Source of the DNA: Candidatus Mcinerneyibacteriota bacterium
GTDB lineage: Bacteria > AUK180 > JAQVHJ01
Length of the DNA stretch: 9,168 nt
NCBI GenBank assembly: GCA_030630935.1
Contig: DAOVMD010000094.1
Location: forward strand, 1 to 9,168
Direction of reading: 5' to 3'
Positions 6,919 through 9,168 of this stretch are shown here, one piece after another. The notes below the pieces were generated by a model. It saw only the letters and a list, made by a program, of their open reading frames with translations, searched no databases and had not been told where the DNA came from. Made by a program: the position numbers and the translations under genes. Numbering within the stretch: the stretch's first letter is position 1; every line of letters starts with the position of its first letter.

Positions 6919-8056
6919 AAGGAAGAAGCAGAGATTTCCAAAGCAGAAAAAGTACTATAGCATTACATCTTTTGAGTACTGGGAAAATAGATTTGATGAA
7001 ACGAAGAGTTCTGATGAAAAGATAGAAACTATTCGTGAATTAATGAATTACAATGAACTTGATGATAATTCACTCTATTTAGATTTTTTAGGTAGAACAG
7101 TTGATAATTGCGGGATTGAAGGAAAGCATGATAATGCAATATCATTAATTTGGGATTTTAAAGAAAAGAAAGGAGAGCTATTTAAAAAGATATCTGTATA
7201 TCTTTATGAATACTTAATTTATCTGAATTTCATTAAAGGTAACCTTGATGAAATAAAAAGAATAATAAAGATTGCAAAAAATAATATTGTTAAGGTTCCT
7301 AAACTTATATTTCAAATATTATCCTTTTTTGAAATATATTCACATTATGATATTACATTATTCTTTATAGAACAAATATATATTGCTTTTATGAAAGATT
7401 CAAATATTATGAAATATGAAAAAGATGAACTAGAGCATATTATATTATTTAATAGTATTTTTTCTTTCCTGATTAATAATGAAAATTATTCAGGGGAGCA
7501 ACTGCATCAATTCTATAAACACATGAGACAATATACAAAACTGAAAAAGGGTGAATTTGTAAAAACGGTAAGAGTAATAGAAGGAAAAGAAAATATTAAC
7601 TGGGGAACAGGACAATTTAATATTGAACAACCGTATTATCAAGATAATTTACATTGGTTATTTGTGGAGTTTATTGCTTATGCAAAATTACGGAATATTG
7701 ATTATGGCTTTACTAATAATTTACAAAAAGAGGTTATTAACTTTATGGATTTTCAATTAAAATATTGTGAAGATATTGAGAATGCTTTATATGTTTCTGT
7801 AGATTATCTTGAAGAATATCTTGTTTTAAAACTTAATCCTTTATTTGGAGATTGTCATACAGGTGCCGTTCTTGCAATTGGTTTTCCTATTTATATTGAT
7901 TTCTTAGAGAGTAAAAACCTTTTAGTATTTGATAAGACACAACTAATGAATAAATTACCCGAATTAAAAAGGAGTATTATTAATCTCATTAGAGATAATT
8001 ATTGGAAGTACAAAGTTCTTAATGACTTGTTAGATGAGAATATTAATAATACTTGA
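6896..8056 (+). CDS. Uncharacterised helical protein with basic N-terminus, inserted between cas3 and cas4
   Basis: I do not recognise this 386-residue protein with confidence. Residues 3-19 are extremely basic (12 of 17 are Lys or Arg), a likely nucleic-acid or ribosome-contacting tail. An aromatic segment follows (YYSITSFEYWENRF, residues 20-33). The remainder reads as a chain of amphipathic helices, for example around residues 40-52, 78-90, 97-112, 116-130, 134-147, 152-166 and 177-193, which suggests a TPR-like or other alpha-solenoid fold. Residues 213-250 are less helical, with GKENINWGTGQFNIEQPYY resembling a loop or small beta element. A final helical part ends at 386. There is no signal peptide, transmembrane segment or nuclease motif. 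ATG 6896 is chosen for GAGG 6 nt upstream; the GTG at 6884 is the alternative. The gene is flanked by two identical 45-bp leaders and begins inside a cas4 remnant, so it looks like an insertion into the cas operon. It is more AT-rich than the cas genes. Confidence 0.85.
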   Translation: MTKKKKGRRKKQRFPKQKKYYSITSFEYWENRFDETKSSDEKIETIRELMNYNELDDNSLYLDFLGRTVDNCGIEGKHDNAISLIWDFKEKKGELFKKISVYLYEYLIYLNFIKGNLDEIKRIIKIAKNNIVKVPKLIFQILSFFEIYSHYDITLFFIEQIYIAFMKDSNIMKYEKDELEHIILFNSIFSFLINNENYSGEQLHQFYKHMRQYTKLKKGEFVKTVRVIEGKENINWGTGQFNIEQPYYQDNLHWLFVEFIAYAKLRNIDYGFTNNLQKEVINFMDFQLKYCEDIENALYVSVDYLEEYLVLKLNPLFGDCHTGAVLAIGFPIYIDFLESKNLLVFDKTQLMNKLPELKRSIINLIRDNYWKYKVLNDLLDENINNT

Positions 8057-8060
8057 TAAT

Positions 8061-8105
8061 ATTATGACAATAACCCTTAAAATTTAAATTGGAAAAATAT
8101 GGTAA
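8061..8105 (+). repeat. 45-bp direct repeat (cas4 leader), copy 2
   Basis: This is an exact copy of 6722-6766, beginning 4 nt after the stop of the helical gene and running into codon 3 of intact cas4. It carries the same palindrome (AATTTAAATT, 8081-8090). An ATGACA at 8064-8069 is a 5-of-6 match to a -35 box, but the best -10 candidate at a sensible distance is poor, so a promoter is not claimed. Confidence 0.95.
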
Positions 8106-8593
8106 ATATTTACGCAACACTAATTTGGTATTATTATATATGTCCTCGGGAGGTTTGGTTGATGGCTCGGAATATCAATTCTTTCCAGGATAATGATCTC
8201 CTAAAGATTGGCATCATGATTAATGAGGATTCTTATAAGCGTGATAAAAAAGAGGTTCAAATTGATAATCTGAAGATTGATGTGATTAGGTCAAGAGGAA
8301 ATCATTTGGTTATCGGGGAGATTAAGAAGTCTTCAAGATTTATGAAAGCATCAGAGATGCAGCTGCTCTTTTATCTTTATAAACTAAAGAAGAAAGGAGT
8401 AGAAGCATCGGGAGAACTTCTGTTTCCAAAAGAGAAGAAGAAGGTTAAAGTAGAATTAAGTCAGGAGAATACTGCTGAACTTGAAGATGCGATTGAAGAT
8501 GTTAAAAGAATTATTCAGCTAGATAGGATACCTGAGCTTAAGAAGAATAAATATTGTAAAAAATGTGCATACAAAGAATTTTGCTGGAGCTAG
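8099..8593 (+). CDS. cas4: Cas4, RecB-like nuclease of CRISPR adaptation
   Basis: This 164-residue Cas4 trims prespacers and helps choose PAM-adjacent DNA for integration with Cas1-Cas2. The four cysteines of the 4Fe-4S cluster are all present: Cys15 in YYICPREVWL, and Cys153, Cys156 and Cys162 in the C-terminal CKKCAYKEFC. The PD-(D/E)XK nuclease residues Asp61 (LKIDVI), Glu74 and Lys76 (GEIKKSSRF), and Gln88 with Tyr92 (MQLLFYLY) are in place. One departure stands out: where I-B type Cas4 proteins usually read LIHE-SYKR, with a metal-binding His, this one has MINEDSYKR, so Asn42 replaces His. The start has only a weak GGA upstream and lies inside the conserved 45-bp leader. Length is normal for the family. 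The next gene is separated by a repeat array of about 570 nt, unlike the tight spacing elsewhere in the operon. Confidence 0.93.
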   Translation: MVNIYATLIWYYYICPREVWLMARNINSFQDNDLLKIGIMINEDSYKRDKKEVQIDNLKIDVIRSRGNHLVIGEIKKSSRFMKASEMQLLFYLYKLKKKGVEASGELLFPKEKKKVKVELSQENTAELEDAIEDVKRIIQLDRIPELKKNKYCKKCAYKEFCWS

Positions 8594-8600
8594 TGCGAAT

Positions 8601-8729
8601 TAAAAAAGAAGGTCCGAAGAGGATGCGAATAAGACGAATGAAAAGAATGCGAATGATAAGAATGCTAATAAAAAAAGAAGGTCCGAATAGTGTGCGAATA
8701 AGACGAATAAGAAGAATGCGAATGAGAAG
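8601..8729 (+). repeat. Tandem 69-bp sub-repeat in the TGCGAAT array
   Basis: Positions 8601-8660 and 8670-8729 align over 60 nt with about 7 mismatches and a period of 69 nt. Both copies contain the otherwise unique word AAGAAGGTCCGAA (8607-8619 and 8676-8688). This indicates growth by tandem duplication of multi-unit blocks and not of single units. Confidence 0.8.
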
Positions 8730-8732
8730 TGC

Positions 8733-8772
8733 GAATAAGACGAATGAAAGATTGCGAATGAGAAGTGCGAAT
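8733..8772 (+). repeat. 40-bp exact repeat within the array, copy A
   Basis: The block is identical to 8870-8909, 137 nt downstream, close to twice the 69-nt period. It holds GAATAAGACGAATGAAAG followed by two TGCGAAT units separated by GAGAAG. Confidence 0.9.
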
Positions 8773-8869
8773 AAGACAAAAAAAAGAGGTGTGCGAATAA
8801 TAAAAGTGGTGCGAATGACACGTATAAAAAAGGAATGCGAATGAAAATGCGAATATCAAAAGAGTGTGT

Positions 8870-8909
8870 GAATAAGACGAATGAAAGATTGCGAATGAGA
8901 AGTGCGAAT
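8870..8909 (+). repeat. 40-bp exact repeat within the array, copy B
   Basis: This is an exact copy of 8733-8772. Surrounding units differ, so the block has been kept or copied as a unit. Confidence 0.9.
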
Positions 8910-9044
8910 GCAAATATATAAGAATGGTGAGAATAAGACGAATGAGAAGTGCGAATTAAAAACGAGGGTGCGAATAGTGAAAGTGCGAATAAGATGAATG
9001 AAAGAGTGCGAATGAAAAAAAGGTGTGAATTTATTTTTATTTAT

Positions 9045-9147
9045 ATTCGCAATCTATTCGCACATATATTCGAGCCATTCGCATATCTGTTTTTTCTTTT
9101 CATTCTTTCTATTGTTTTTATTCGCATATTTTTTTTATCTATTCGTA
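9045..9147 (-). repeat. Inverted arm of the array (ATTCGCA units)
   Basis: After about 9030 the + strand switches from purine-rich to pyrimidine-rich and the repeated word appears as its complement. ATTCGCA occurs at 9045, 9056, 9077 and 9120, with variants ATTCGAG (9068) and ATTCGTA (9141). The two arms could pair in RNA or cruciform DNA. The nearest good pairing is GTGCGAAT 9006-9013 with ATTCGCAC 9056-9063. Confidence 0.8.
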
Positions 9148-9155
9148 TAAAAATT

Positions 9156-9160
9156 GGAGG
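9156..9160 (+). promoter_or_regulatory. Ribosome binding site for a gene starting at or past the window end
   Basis: GGAGG is followed by a 7-nt spacer and then an A at 9168, the last base. If the next two bases are TG, this is a well-spaced start. A TTG at 9164 is only 3 nt away and unlikely. By the usual I-B gene order the gene would be cas1, but nothing in the window shows its sequence. Confidence 0.5.
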
Positions 9161-9168
9161 TACTTGAA

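Larger units (their letters stand above)
8593..9030 (+). repeat. Degenerate TGCGAAT repeat array, purine-rich strand
   Basis: The array starts at the last base of the cas4 stop codon. TGCGAAT occurs 18 times exactly, with single-base variants (TGCTAAT, two TGTGAAT, TGAGAAT) continuing the series. Units are 12-31 nt apart and separated by A/G-rich filler. A second word, AAGACGAAT, occurs five times. Outside the repeated word the + strand is almost entirely A and G. The open frames through it encode Arg/Met/Ile-rich or Ser/His/Phe-rich low-complexity strings with no ribosome binding site, so the region is taken as non-coding. It is not a CRISPR array: repeat length is too short, spacing is irregular, and the intervening DNA is itself repeated. 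Confidence 0.88.

Noticed and set aside
8064-8090. Sigma-70 promoter in the 45-bp leader
   Set aside because: ATGACA is a fair -35 match, but the only -10 candidates are 4 of 6 matches at 15-nt spacing in very AT-rich DNA, which is not enough to claim a promoter.
8563-8844. Open frame of 93 codons overlapping the end of cas4 and the repeat array
   Set aside because: It starts inside cas4 without an SD site and encodes an Arg/Met/Ile-rich string produced by the TGCGAAT words. It is a by-product of the repeats.
8600-8913. Two minus-strand open frames in the array
   Set aside because: They give Ser/His/Phe-rich low-complexity strings set by the complement of the repeat word, with no ribosome binding site.
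8593-9030. Interpretation of the array as a CRISPR
   Set aside because: The repeated word is only 7 nt, spacing varies from 12 to 31 nt, and the intervals are repeated A/G-rich filler, not unique spacers.
8949-9167. Plus-strand open frame across the array inversion
   Set aside because: Its composition simply mirrors the purine arm then the pyrimidine arm. The apparent hydrophobic tail comes from T-rich DNA, and no SD precedes it.

Overview
The window is the interference half of a subtype I-B CRISPR-Cas operon in an AT-rich genome. The genes use good Shine-Dalgarno sites (AGGAGG, AAGGAG, GGAGG). They are all on the + strand and packed with 4-base ATGA overlaps or short gaps. The sequence fits a bacterium, perhaps an anaerobic or uncultivated lineage, but nothing here fixes the phylum.

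Layout, left to right. (1) Positions 3-650 are the 3' part of a tetratricopeptide-repeat (TPR) protein gene whose start lies outside the window. It overlaps the next gene by ATGA. (2) Positions 647-6674 hold cas8b, cas7, cas5 and cas3, which encode the Cascade large subunit, the backbone, the crRNA 5'-handle subunit and the HD nuclease-helicase. Inside the 3' end of cas8b a near-perfect ribosome binding site precedes an in-frame ATG at 2201. This is the arrangement expected for internal translation of the small subunit Cas11. (3) Positions 6722-8060 form a 1,339-bp module: a 45-bp leader, a decayed 52-codon cas4 5' fragment, and a gene of unknown function for a 386-residue, probably all-helical protein with a very basic N-terminus. 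(4) Positions 8061-8593 carry a second, exact copy of the 45-bp leader followed by full-length cas4. (5) Positions 8593-9150 are non-coding. They contain 18 exact TGCGAAT units plus variants on a strongly purine-rich strand, then the same word inverted (ATTCGCA) on a pyrimidine-rich stretch. (6) A GGAGG at 9156-9160 sits where it would serve an ATG beginning at the last base, so another gene, plausibly cas1, probably starts at the window edge.

How the genes should work together: Cas8b, Cas7, Cas5 and the internally translated Cas11, with a Cas6 not seen here, would form the crRNA-guided surveillance complex. Cas3 would be recruited to unwind and degrade the target. Cas4 would help choose and trim new spacers with Cas1-Cas2, which are also not in view. 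Neither cas6 nor a CRISPR array is present.

The parts not explained by a standard I-B locus are the cas4 remnant with its identical leader, the helical gene inserted between cas3 and cas4, the translationally coupled TPR gene in front of cas8b, an Asn in place of the expected motif I His in Cas4, and the inverted TGCGAAT array. None of these proves a new system, but the 6722-8060 module and the array are the best leads.
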